Notes under the pieces: generated by a model
What the model was told of the DNA's origin: nothing
The model's database searches: none
What the model saw: only the letters and a program-made list of their open reading frames with translations
Translations under genes and position numbers: made by a program
In this document: positions 44,161 to 52,575 of the stretch, one piece after another
Layout of the letters: each line of letters begins with the position of its first letter
Numbering within the stretch: position 1 is the first letter of the stretch
DNA from: Candidatus Atribacteria bacterium ADurb.Bin276
GTDB taxonomy: Bacteria > Atribacterota > Atribacteria > Atribacterales > Atribacteraceae
Assembly (NCBI GenBank): GCA_002069605.1
Contig: MWBQ01000025.1
Span: 1 to 64,000 of the forward strand
DNA: 64,000 nt
Direction: 5' to 3'

Positions 44161-44787
44161 ATGAAGAATCTTTGGATTTTACTCTTAATTTTCTTTCTAA
44201 TCCTATCATCAGGATGTCAAGGAAACTCCTCTTCCTATGATCAAGAAAATCAAATTATTTTTTTTGAATATTGGGAAGAATTTTCCTCTGAAGTGTTAAG
44301 TGGAGTAGGGTCACCTCCGTTGATGATTGATTTTCCTACTTACCGGTATGAGGCTCCGAGCAATAGTTTGATTAGTTATTTAGGCATTTTTGGCTCCCTA
44401 CCAGAGAACATAAATCCTTTTGAGGTTCCAATTATTTTAGGAAATGGTTTTACTTTAAACGGAGATGCCGGAAGTGGCGCTACCAGTAGTTTAAAAGGCA
44501 TTGGTGATCTCCCTTATTATCCTGGCCCTCCAACCCCTTATTTTCTTGCTGATTGGAATGAAAAAGGATCAATACACATTAAACCACTGTATATGATTTC
44601 TTTTATGGATGTTTCGCTAAAAAACCCGCTACCACCCGAAGGGGCGTGGGTTGACCCTGGAAATACCCTCACTTTTACTAATGAAGAAATTCAAGCAACA
44701 GCAATTTCAACCATCCGTTATACCTATAAACTAACCCTAAAAAATTATCTCGTCTTACGTGATCATTGCTTAAACTCTTCTTGGTAA
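44161..44787 (+). CDS. Putative lipoprotein of unknown function
   Basis: A 208 aa protein with a signal peptide and lipobox ILSSGC (Cys19). The mature part is rich in Pro, Gly and aromatic residues and seems beta-rich, with segments LPYYPGPPTPYFLADW and GAWVDPGNTLTF. No family was recognised. AAGGAGGG precedes ATG 44161. It converges with the chromate-transporter genes with a 4 bp gap. Confidence 0.7.
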   Translation: MKNLWILLLIFFLILSSGCQGNSSSYDQENQIIFFEYWEEFSSEVLSGVGSPPLMIDFPTYRYEAPSNSLISYLGIFGSLPENINPFEVPIILGNGFTLNGDAGSGATSSLKGIGDLPYYPGPPTPYFLADWNEKGSIHIKPLYMISFMDVSLKNPLPPEGAWVDPGNTLTFTNEEIQATAISTIRYTYKLTLKNYLVLRDHCLNSSW

Positions 44788-44791
44788 ACCT

Positions 44792-45313
44792 CTATCGATA
44801 ATAAACTATTCCGGCTAATCCGGCTAAAATCAGCATAAAAATTGGATCGATTATATTTTTCCAAACCAGGATAAAGGAAACCACACTTAAACCGACAGCA
44901 AACCAGTCTATGATTCCATTTTGAGCAATCGAATAACCAGCTAATGACATAAGTGCTATGACCGAAGGCCGAAGTCCTTTCATTATTTTCTGAACTTTAT
45001 CATTACCTTCAAACGCACTTAAAAACTTAGAAATAAATAAAATAAAACCAATTGATGGGAGACAAAAGCTTCCGGTAGCAATCGCTGCACCAAATACTCC
45101 TCCGATTCTATATCCAACAAAAGTAGCAGAATTAATAGCAATTGGACCTGGGGTAAGCTCGGATAGTGTAACTAAATCCAGAAATTGGGTGGTGGTTAAC
45201 CATTGATAAGTATCAACAATTTCTTTCTGGATCAAAGGAAGAACGGCAATCCCTCCTCCAAAAGCTAAAAAGCCGATACGAACAAAAGCTAAAAAAAGAT
45301 GAAAGTAAATCAA
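44792..45313 (-). CDS. Chromate transporter (CHR) half-protein, second of pair
   Basis: About 173 aa, one CHR domain with five to six helices: FVRIGFLAFGGGIAVLPLIQ and SELTPGPIAINSATFVGYRI are the family motifs. Start TTG 45313 overlaps the stop of the first half (TTGA) and lies behind GAGGAAA; longer frames read into that gene. Single-domain CHR pairs probably assemble as heterodimers; substrate could be chromate/sulfate or something else. Confidence 0.88.
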   Translation of the reverse strand: MIYFHLFLAFVRIGFLAFGGGIAVLPLIQKEIVDTYQWLTTTQFLDLVTLSELTPGPIAINSATFVGYRIGGVFGAAIATGSFCLPSIGFILFISKFLSAFEGNDKVQKIMKGLRPSVIALMSLAGYSIAQNGIIDWFAVGLSVVSFILVWKNIIDPIFMLILAGLAGIVYYR

Positions 45314-45858
45314 GATTTCCTCACTAAACCGGTTAGCGCTCCAATTAAAATAATCCAAAAGGGATGAAAATCAAAGACCAAGACCAAAACAAAAAGGACG
45401 CCGGACAAGATAAGATCGAAACGTTGCTTGAGCGCTCTTTTGGCAATAGAAAAAATTCCAGTCGCAATCAATGCGACAATAGCTGGGACCGCTCCTCGAA
45501 AAAATCTTTGCACGAGAACCAAATCACCAAAATGAAATAATATGGTTGCCGCCATAATCATGACTGTGAACGACGGAAGCACCGAGCCTAAAATAGCTAC
45601 CAATAGCCCTGGAAAACCAGCCAGCCGGTTCCCAACTAAACCAGCCGTATTAATAGCAATAGCTCCTGGGAAGCTTTGGGCTATCGATAAAATGTTAATA
45701 AAATCTTCATCATTCATGAGTCGCTTCTTTTGAACCAGTTCCCTCTGTATTAAAGGAACCATAGCATATCCCCCTCCCCAGGTAAAAGCTCCAATTTGGA
45801 AGAAACTTAAAAAAAGAATCCTAAGGATTCCCTTTTTTCGCTTTATTAAAACATCCAT
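45310..45858 (-). CDS. Chromate transporter (CHR) half-protein, first of pair
   Basis: A 182 aa CHR domain with SFFQIGAFTWGGGYAMVPLIQ-like start (written here as GAFTWGGGYAMVPLIQREL), AQSFPGAIAINTAGLVGNR and four to five further helices. Together with the overlapping next gene it makes the two halves fused in ChrA. The TWGGGY and FPGAIAIN motifs are conserved in both, with slight differences as usual in such pairs. Confidence 0.9.
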   Translation of the reverse strand: MDVLIKRKKGILRILFLSFFQIGAFTWGGGYAMVPLIQRELVQKKRLMNDEDFINILSIAQSFPGAIAINTAGLVGNRLAGFPGLLVAILGSVLPSFTVMIMAATILFHFGDLVLVQRFFRGAVPAIVALIATGIFSIAKRALKQRFDLILSGVLFVLVLVFDFHPFWIILIGALTGLVRKS

Positions 45859-45885
45859 GACCTTCTCCGCAAAAATATTGAAAGT

Positions 45886-46539
45886 ATGATACCATTAATA
45901 CCGGCTATGGAAAAGGAAATTCATAAGTATTTGACAATTGAAAAAGAAAGCATCTCTGAGTTGGTGGTTGATCGGTCAAGATTTATAGCCCATAGTTTTT
46001 CAGTAACCTATCAAGAAATGGTTCGTGAAAAAATACTCCAAATTCAATCTCTTTATCCCGATGCCAGCCACTGGTGTTACGCTTGGCGCCTTGGTCACAA
46101 CCCACCACTTGAGTTTTCTACCGATGCTGGTGAACCACATGGAACTGCTGGTCGTCCAATTCTGGGATCGCTTTTACGCAGTAACCTTACCAATCTTCTG
46201 GTTATTGTCACTCGATATTTTGGTGGAAAAAAGTTAGGAGTTCGAGGCCTTATCAATGCCTATCAGCAAGCTGCTGAGATGGTTTTAGAAAGCTCCGGCA
46301 TTATAGAAAAGGAACTTACGGCTGAATTCGTTCTTACAATTAATCCGACCAGTTTTCAGCTGATGGTAAACCAGCTTATTTATTTCTGTCGGAGCAAAAA
46401 ATATCTTGAGTTAAACCCCAACCTCGGTAAAATTCGATTTCGAGTTCCCTTGCACAGACTCCATGAAACCTTTGCTTTTCTTGAATTAAAAAAGAAAGAG
46501 GAATTCCTGCTTAATTGGGAACGTTGCGACAATCAATAA
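45886..46539 (+). CDS. YigZ/IMPACT family protein
   Basis: A 217 aa protein matching the YigZ (UPF0029) family: RSRFIAHSFSV at the N-terminus, DASHWCYAWRLG, the signature DAGEPHGTAGRPILG, then VIVTRYFGGKKLGVRGLI and a C-terminal ferredoxin-like domain (about residues 140-215). The molecular role is uncertain (translation- or stress-linked). No good ribosome site is seen, so ATG 45907 is an alternative start. Diverges from the chromate transporter pair. Confidence 0.86.
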   Translation: MIPLIPAMEKEIHKYLTIEKESISELVVDRSRFIAHSFSVTYQEMVREKILQIQSLYPDASHWCYAWRLGHNPPLEFSTDAGEPHGTAGRPILGSLLRSNLTNLLVIVTRYFGGKKLGVRGLINAYQQAAEMVLESSGIIEKELTAEFVLTINPTSFQLMVNQLIYFCRSKKYLELNPNLGKIRFRVPLHRLHETFAFLELKKKEEFLLNWERCDNQ

Positions 46540-46569
46540 TTAAATAATAGAAAAACCACAAAAATTCAG

Positions 46570-47859
46570 TCACTTATTATCGGATGCAATGGTTTGATTT
46601 GGAGAAAAAACCATCAAAACCTTTAATCCAGGACCTGGAGTTGCATTTTCGAAAAACAGCTTCCATCCAAACTTATCGGCAATTTCGAAAGCCAGAGAAA
46701 GACCAACGCCCCACCCCGGCTTTTCAACGGTATTTCGACCTCGAAGAAACCGCTCACCCAATCGAGCTTGGATCTCTGCGGGAATTCCAGGACCATAATC
46801 TCTAACGATTATATTTTTTTCGTCAATAGTGATATCAATCTGCTCCATTGAATACTTCAGGGCATTGTCTAACAAAACATCCATTAAAATTTTTAAATGG
46901 TCCACTGAAATTTTAAGATGAGGTGATGCATTAATAAAAAGGCGAAATAGTCGCTGAGGGTTTTTTGTCTGCCATTGCTCGACAATTGATTTTATCACTA
47001 AATCCAGGGCAATATCTGTCATTTCTGTAATATGACCGGTACGACTGAGAGAAAGCAAACTCTCGGTCAATTCTTTCATCTCCTGAGCAGTTTTTTCTAT
47101 GGCATCGATGGCTTCTTTACGTACCTCTGGATTTTCATCTCCCCACCTTTGTAGCATTTGAATATAACCAATAATTGAACTCAAAGGGGTCCTTAGCTGA
47201 TGGGAAACATTGGAAACAAACCTTTTCTGAATTAAATATCCTTGTTCAAAGGAATGTAACATTTTGTTGAGTGCTAACTTTAATTCCTCTATTTCATCCA
47301 ATGTCGAAGCCACTGAAAAGCGGGAGGATAAATTTTCTGAGCTCATTTTATAGAGGGTTCGGTTCAATTCCCGTAAAGGCTTTAACCAGTATTCGGATAA
47401 AAAATAACCAACAAATAAAACTAAACCTGCTAAAATTGGTATTAAATACCAGGCAACTATTCGAATTCGCTCTAAAGAACGAATCGAGGTGCTGACATTT
47501 TTCCCCAATAAATAATCTCCCCCAGATCGATCAATTGAAACAAAAAGAAAATGCTCCCCGTCTCTCTCGACCAGACCCTCCTTCCATAACTGTGGATCAA
47601 GATCCCAGGGGTTTTGTACCACCTTAAGGGTCTGATTGTCCCGCGTCCCAACTAGAAAATCACCAGGAAATGCCCTGCCCCGTGCCATTAAACCATGCAT
47701 CATCCTCATACCGCCCGCTTGAGAGCGACGGAAAATATCTTCTTCTTCTGAAGTCAATATACTTTTTCGAGAAAAGCCATATAAAATTGAAAAAGCCAAT
47801 AAAGTTAGAGCAAACAAGCAAATAAAATTGAATAACGTCATGCGAACTGAAAGTTTCAT
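46570..47859 (-). CDS. Sensor histidine kinase
   Basis: A 429 aa transmembrane kinase: helix one (residues about 9-28), a periplasmic sensor of about 105 residues, helix two (about 135-155), HAMP, dimerisation H-box FVSNVSHQLRTPLSSIIGY (His phosphorylated), N box (DHLKILMDVLLDNALKYS), and ATP lid DYGPGIPAE plus GWGVGLSLAFEI. It pairs with the response regulator 8 bp upstream. Preceded by a ZIP transporter, so the signal may be a metal ion. Confidence 0.92.
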   Translation of the reverse strand: MKLSVRMTLFNFICLFALTLLAFSILYGFSRKSILTSEEEDIFRRSQAGGMRMMHGLMARGRAFPGDFLVGTRDNQTLKVVQNPWDLDPQLWKEGLVERDGEHFLFVSIDRSGGDYLLGKNVSTSIRSLERIRIVAWYLIPILAGLVLFVGYFLSEYWLKPLRELNRTLYKMSSENLSSRFSVASTLDEIEELKLALNKMLHSFEQGYLIQKRFVSNVSHQLRTPLSSIIGYIQMLQRWGDENPEVRKEAIDAIEKTAQEMKELTESLLSLSRTGHITEMTDIALDLVIKSIVEQWQTKNPQRLFRLFINASPHLKISVDHLKILMDVLLDNALKYSMEQIDITIDEKNIIVRDYGPGIPAEIQARLGERFLRGRNTVEKPGWGVGLSLAFEIADKFGWKLFFENATPGPGLKVLMVFSPNQTIASDNK

Positions 47860-47867
47860 TTTTTGGC

Positions 47868-48566
47868 TCAGTCCTTCATAAAAGTATAACCAACCCCTCG
47901 AACAGTCTTAATCCTTTTCCCCTCGCCACCCAACTTCTTTCTGAGATAATTCATATATACTTCAACAACCCCTGGAGTACCAAAAAAATCCGGTCCCCAG
48001 ACGTTTTGCAAAATTTTCTCTCGGGAAAGAACAATGCCTACGTTGTGAACCAAAAAAAGGAGTAAATCAAATTCGGTTTTGGTTAAGATAATTTCCCGAT
48101 TTCCAAGATGAACTTGATAGGATTGGGGATCAATGTGCAAATTTCCAATTTGAAAAGCCACTCTGGTGGTATGTCCAGCCCGTCGTAGTAAAGCATTTAT
48201 TCGAGCCAAAAGCTCTTCAATTGCAAAAGGCTTAACTAAGTAATCATCCGCACCCGACCGCAACCCCCTCACCCGATCATCAACTTCTCCTCTGGCAGTT
48301 AGCATAAGAATGAGAACCGTTTCCGAAAGGAGACGTATCCTTTTGGCAACCTCCCAACCATCAATGTCGGGAAGCATAATATCTAAAATTATCAAATCGG
48401 GCTGGAAAGAGTAAAAATCTTCAACTGCCACTTCACCCATACTTGAACGATGAATGAGAAATCCTTCATGTTTAAGTTCCAGCTCTAATAATCGAGAAAT
48501 CTTCGGATCATCTTCAACAATTAAAATCCGAGCTCCTTTTTTGGGTTTTTCAGCTAGACTTTCCAT
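47868..48566 (-). CDS. OmpR/PhoB-family response regulator
   Basis: A 232 aa regulator: receiver with ILIVEDDPKISRLLELEL, phosphoacceptor Asp in LIILDIMLPDIDGWEV, TARGEVDDRVRG and KPFAIEELLARI; winged-helix DNA-binding domain at the C-terminus (FDLLLFLVHNVGIVLSRE and GVVEVYMNYLRKKL). Lies between a ZIP transporter gene (4 bp gap) and its cognate kinase gene. Confidence 0.93.
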   Translation of the reverse strand: MESLAEKPKKGARILIVEDDPKISRLLELELKHEGFLIHRSSMGEVAVEDFYSFQPDLIILDIMLPDIDGWEVAKRIRLLSETVLILMLTARGEVDDRVRGLRSGADDYLVKPFAIEELLARINALLRRAGHTTRVAFQIGNLHIDPQSYQVHLGNREIILTKTEFDLLLFLVHNVGIVLSREKILQNVWGPDFFGTPGVVEVYMNYLRKKLGGEGKRIKTVRGVGYTFMKD

Positions 48567-48570
48567 TTTT

Positions 48571-49320
48571 CTAACCGAAAAGGTTATCTAAAGTCATCAT
48601 AATAATAAAGCCAATCATTAAAGCATAAGTAGAAAGACGGGAGTGAACCCCGTGATGGGTTTCAGGTATAACTTCATCGCTGATAACAAATAACATGGCA
48701 CCACCAGCCAAAGCCATCCCCAAAGGAAGAAACCAATGCATAAAGGTGACCAAAGATATTCCCAAAAGCCCTCCAATCGGCTCAACCAAACCAGTAAGAA
48801 GGGCATATCCAAAAGCCACAGCACGATTATATCCCGCACCAACTAGGGATATTGCTACCGCTAGACCCTCGGGAATATTTTGTAGACCAATGGCAGTAGC
48901 AACGGTTAGTCCATTAGAAATATTCTGGGTTCCAAAACTAACTCCAACCGCCATACCTTCGGGAAAGTTGTGAATTGTAACCGCCAAAACAAAAAGCCAA
49001 ATACGACGAAGGTTCGAGCTTGCCCCCTCTCGACCCATTTCAAAATGCTCATGGGGGATGGCTTTATCAACACCATCTAAAAGAAGAGCCCCGATTATAA
49101 TCCCAATTACAGCAATCCATACCCCGCCAATTGCAATAGCTGGAACTAACAAGCTGAAGGCAGTTGCAGCTAACATCACTCCCGCTGCAAATCCCAAAAG
49201 AAGGTCTTTTAAGCGATGAGAAAAATGTTGTTTTCGAAAAAAAAGAACTGGAATGGCTCCAATTCCTGTCGCACAGCCAGCAATAAGGCTAGCAAGAAAC
49301 CCAAGAGTGATGTGATTCAA
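48571..49320 (-). CDS. ZIP-family metal transporter
   Basis: A 249 aa permease with eight hydrophobic helices; helix 4 has HNFPEGMAVGVSFG and helix 5 LQNIPEGLAVAISLVGAG, the ZIP metal-site motifs (His-Asn-Phe-Pro-Glu). TTG at 49320, six bases after GGAGGG, is the start. First of a three-gene operon with a two-component system, suggesting metal-responsive control of zinc or iron uptake; the metal is not determined. Confidence 0.9.
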   Translation of the reverse strand: MNHITLGFLASLIAGCATGIGAIPVLFFRKQHFSHRLKDLLLGFAAGVMLAATAFSLLVPAIAIGGVWIAVIGIIIGALLLDGVDKAIPHEHFEMGREGASSNLRRIWLFVLAVTIHNFPEGMAVGVSFGTQNISNGLTVATAIGLQNIPEGLAVAISLVGAGYNRAVAFGYALLTGLVEPIGGLLGISLVTFMHWFLPLGMALAGGAMLFVISDEVIPETHHGVHSRLSTYALMIGFIIMMTLDNLFG

Positions 49321-49866
49321 ACCGATCCCTCCCCAGGACTATCCCCCGATAATTAACTTCAATCATTTTATAATATATCATCATATATCTATTCTGAAAA
49401 TCCATTTGCGGGCTTTATAACTCAAGATCCTACAAAATTATGTTTCCCTGTAGGGGCGTAATAAATTCCTTTTACATCGATATCTCCCTTTGGCGAAAGG
49501 GAGAACGAGAAGGATTCGCTTTCTTTAGAATTCTTTCAAATCCACCCTGCCTTCCATGCTAAGGGGGGAGATTGATTCCTATTTCTAAAATATAGTAACA
49601 AGCAAAAAATGGCGTCATCCAGATTGGTGTTTTCCCGCGTGAGGATCTCGTCTTTTGTATTTCTTTATTTTTTAAAAATACTTTAAAGGGATGAGATTCT
49701 TACGTCGCAAAATACGCTCCTTAGAATGAAGAAGCGAGTGGATGAGATTGCCACAACGTCCAACTAAGGAACAGTTGAATTCCTCGCAATGACGGTTTTA
49801 GATAAGTAGTCATCCTCATCTCATACCACTTGGTGACATGAGAGTCTATCTTCCAAATCTTTTTTT
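49321..49866. repeat. Repeat-filled spacer
   Basis: About 545 bases with no supported gene. It holds GTAGGGGC (49450-49457, also at 18707), a small hairpin CTCCCTTT/AAAGGGAG (49484-49503), and a degenerate copy of the dispersed repeat GAGATTGCC...CTCGCAATGACGG (49744-49801), with another partial unit near 49690. It looks like a mosaic of small non-coding repeats. Confidence 0.55.
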
Positions 49867-50418
49867 CTATTTTCCTCGCAATGGTTTGGCTTTCCATACG
49901 ATTAAAAATACAACAATAGCCTTTAAAATATCTCCCCCGATAAAGGGTAGAAATCCGGTTTTTAAGGTATATCCAAATGAAATTTGCGCTTGTACAATGA
50001 ATTTCATAATCACCCACAAATAAACAAGTCCGGGTATGTATGGTAAACTTACCGCGGCAAAACTCAAAAAAAGTAAATAATAAAAACTTGCTTTTCTTCT
50101 TTTTTGTACCATCCAGGAAAACAAAGGAGAAAGAAATAAATAACCCAGGAGGAAACCAAAGGTAGGTTTTAAGATGTAACTGGGGCCACCATAAGGTGGA
50201 GTGGCAAATACCGGAACACCCATTAATCCTAATAGAATATAAATCATCCATCCGAAACCATTTTCAAGGGGTGTAAATACAAGAGTTCCCAATACATAAA
50301 TTCCCGGAAGCAGGCTAAATGGGACGATCGCCGAACCAAATCGAATCAATTGGGTTGTGACCACTGCAATTGCACATAAAAAAGCACTCCTTACGAGAGT
50401 ACGAGGAGAAAGATTCAC
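49867..50418 (-). CDS. bioY: Biotin transporter substrate-binding protein BioY
   Basis: A 183 aa S component of an ECF-type biotin transporter, with six helices and family motifs LSPRTLVRSAFLCAIAVV, GPSYILKPTFGFLLGYL and FIGGDILKAIV near the C-terminus. No EcfA or EcfT genes are nearby. It begins with GTG overlapping the birA stop (GTGA), a natural pairing of biotin uptake with biotin ligase. Confidence 0.92.
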   Translation of the reverse strand: MNLSPRTLVRSAFLCAIAVVTTQLIRFGSAIVPFSLLPGIYVLGTLVFTPLENGFGWMIYILLGLMGVPVFATPPYGGPSYILKPTFGFLLGYLFLSPLFSWMVQKRRKASFYYLLFLSFAAVSLPYIPGLVYLWVIMKFIVQAQISFGYTLKTGFLPFIGGDILKAIVVFLIVWKAKPLRGK

Positions 50419-51221
50419 CGTGTTTCTCCCCCATCGGACCCGAAGCTCAATTGTATCTGAGTTTTATTATCCGAAGCTATTGAAACTTCGCCCCAGGATA
50501 ATCGATGTCTTTCTTCCTCGCGAATCACCCAAAGCCCTCCATTTTCATCAATTCTTTCTGCTCGAGCCTGATATCTCTTTCCCTGTTTTTCGTAGGTTAC
50601 TAAACGTCCCAATACCATGGAACGTCTAGTGTACTCTTCAAGCAGGTGTTGTATTTTGTTATTATTTATCCAATTACAATACCAAGAAGAAAAAATTGTT
50701 AAAAATTCCTGCAAAAATAAATCGGTAGCAATTTCTTTTTTCCCTTCTATGAAAAGAGAAGTTGCTATTTCTCGAAGTTTTTGAGGAAAGTTATCTTTTT
50801 TGACGTTTATATTTACACCAACACCGGCAATTACCCATTGTAATCGATCAGATCGAACAGCATTTTCTAATAAAATTCCGGCTATTTTTTTCTCATTCAA
50901 ATAAACATCGTTAGGCCATTTAAGTTGCGGATGAAAGCCCAGTTTTTCCATGGCCTGTGCCAAGCTTAAACCAAGAATTAAAGCAAGTTGTGGACAATGT
51001 TCGGCATTCTTATTCACCGGCCTGAGCAACAAAGAAAAAGTTAAACATTCCCTGGGGACCGAGAGCCAGCGTTTTCCACCCCTGCCCCTCCCAGCGGTTT
51101 GTTGATCGGCCACTACCAACAATTCTTTAGTTTCCCCCTGCTCAGCAAATTGACGAGCTAATTGATTTGTCGAATCAACTGTAGAATAATAAAGAATTTG
51201 AAAGTTTGGATACGATTTCAC
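50415..51221 (-). CDS. birA: Biotin--[acetyl-CoA-carboxylase] ligase, no DNA-binding domain
   Basis: A 268 aa ligase: STVDSTNQLARQFAEQGE, ADQQTAGRGRGGKRWLSV (GRGR adenylation loop), LKWPNDVYLNEKKIAGILLE and AGVGVNINV are canonical. The N-terminal HTH of E. coli BirA is absent, so it does not act as repressor. A small SH3-like C-terminal domain is present. Starts with GTG at 51221. Overlaps bioY by four bases. Confidence 0.94.
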   Translation of the reverse strand: MKSYPNFQILYYSTVDSTNQLARQFAEQGETKELLVVADQQTAGRGRGGKRWLSVPRECLTFSLLLRPVNKNAEHCPQLALILGLSLAQAMEKLGFHPQLKWPNDVYLNEKKIAGILLENAVRSDRLQWVIAGVGVNINVKKDNFPQKLREIATSLFIEGKKEIATDLFLQEFLTIFSSWYCNWINNNKIQHLLEEYTRRSMVLGRLVTYEKQGKRYQARAERIDENGGLWVIREEERHRLSWGEVSIASDNKTQIQLSFGSDGGETR

Positions 51222-51462
51222 CTAATTCACCGCTTTGTAATTTTCGAATTTATTTATAAGCCTGTCTTTATTTTACAGAAAAATTTTGTACTATTCATTC
51301 AAATATACTTACCTTCATACAACCTGGTCTTTTCCCCCCACAACGAAGATAAAAGCAAGCTTTGTAACACCTAAAATCTATCTTTTGTGGTGAAAAAAGG
51401 TGGGTTTGTAAGTAATATAAAAGTTGGATGATTGTCATTAGTCGTTTTTCATTGTGCTAAGA

Positions 51463-52530
51463 TCATTCGCTGGCTTTATTTGTCTCGGGTAAAATGGTTG
51501 GTTTGGATTTCAATACGGTTTGAAAAAAATTAATCCCACCTACAATCAGTGGAAAATAAAATGTTATTATCCTCCATAAAATTACAAATATTCCGATTCG
51601 TTGAACTGCTGTATAGGACACAAAAACCGATGCAATTGATGCCTCAACACCACCACTGGAACCAGGTGTAGGCATTAAAGAAAAAATGTAATTAAGCGGA
51701 ATTTGTATGCCGATAACTTTAATTGGATGTACCAATATCCCCAGAGACCATAAAACCCAAAAAGCCACCATAAATATTGCTATGTAGCGTAAATTATAAA
51801 AAAGAAGATTCCAAGCTAAATATTGAGGTTTTTTAAGAAATAGAATTGAAAATCCTCTACGAAAGTCATCAAAAAATTCCTCAACCCAGGCTCGAACCGC
51901 TGCCTCAGAAAACTTTGCCTTTCGGAAGTATCGCTTTACAAAGTTAATCCCCCAATTGGTGAGACGGTACAGAACTTGAGGACGGTATAGAAAGTAAAAC
52001 AACAAGAACATGATGATCGAGTAGAATATTGCAAAGGTATAGAGCAGCTTAAGAAGAATGCCTTGTAAGGCAACTCGAATATCAAAGAGAAAAATAAAGA
52101 CAACAATTAAAAGAAGGAGGCTGACTTGATAGAGGATACCACAGACTACTACTAAGCTTCCGGCTTCACCCCAGGTAAGGCCCGAACGGCCAAGAACATA
52201 CATTTGGGCAGGGCCTCCGCCTATCATAAATGGTGTAATTGAAGACATAAAATATGCCGAAAGAACTGATCGGAGAGAATCACGAAAAAGTATGGCTTTC
52301 CCCCATGCTCGAACTGTTATAAAAATTCTTAGTGCATCAAAAATCCAGGCTCCTATCATGCAAAGCGCACCGGCAATCAGGGGTATTATTTTAAATGACA
52401 AGTCTGGCACGGTAGTTTCTCGATAGGAAAAATATGAAAAAATAAAAACCATCGTTCCTAAACTTATAACAATTGAGTAGCAGATTTTTTTGGTTATTTT
52501 ATTCTTTTCAAAGGTCGGTTTGATTTTCAC
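51463..52530 (-). CDS. Flippase-like / LPG synthase TM-family membrane protein (paralog 2)
   Basis: About 355 aa with eight or so helices of the LPG_synthase_TM (UPF0104/AglD-like) family: MIGGGPAQMYVLGRSGLTWG, a central stretch LLLIVVFIFLFDIR, and the C-terminal PTPGSSGGVEASIASVF motif. GTG 52530 after AAGGA is the likely start. Its middle (about residues 107-242) is identical to the tandem paralog upstream. Function in lipid or polyprenol-linked glycan handling is a family guess. Confidence 0.85.
   Translation of the reverse strand: MKIKPTFEKNKITKKICYSIVISLGTMVFIFSYFSYRETTVPDLSFKIIPLIAGALCMIGAWIFDALRIFITVRAWGKAILFRDSLRSVLSAYFMSSITPFMIGGGPAQMYVLGRSGLTWGEAGSLVVVCGILYQVSLLLLIVVFIFLFDIRVALQGILLKLLYTFAIFYSIIMFLLFYFLYRPQVLYRLTNWGINFVKRYFRKAKFSEAAVRAWVEEFFDDFRRGFSILFLKKPQYLAWNLLFYNLRYIAIFMVAFWVLWSLGILVHPIKVIGIQIPLNYIFSLMPTPGSSGGVEASIASVFVSYTAVQRIGIFVILWRIITFYFPLIVGGINFFQTVLKSKPTILPETNKASE
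51805..52212 (+). repeat. 408 bp identical tract, copy 1
   Basis: Base-for-base identical to 52936-53343 (offset 1131), starting AAGATTCCAAGC and ending TTTGGGCAGG. Immediately outside, the two genes diverge strongly. Confidence 0.97.
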
Positions 52531-52575
52531 CTTATTTTCCTTTTTTATAGAACAAATACCCACTAATTAAAATTC

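Noticed and set aside
49321-49866. Repeat-rich spacer considered as an insertion sequence
   Set aside because: No transposase frame and no matched terminal inverted repeats at its ends.
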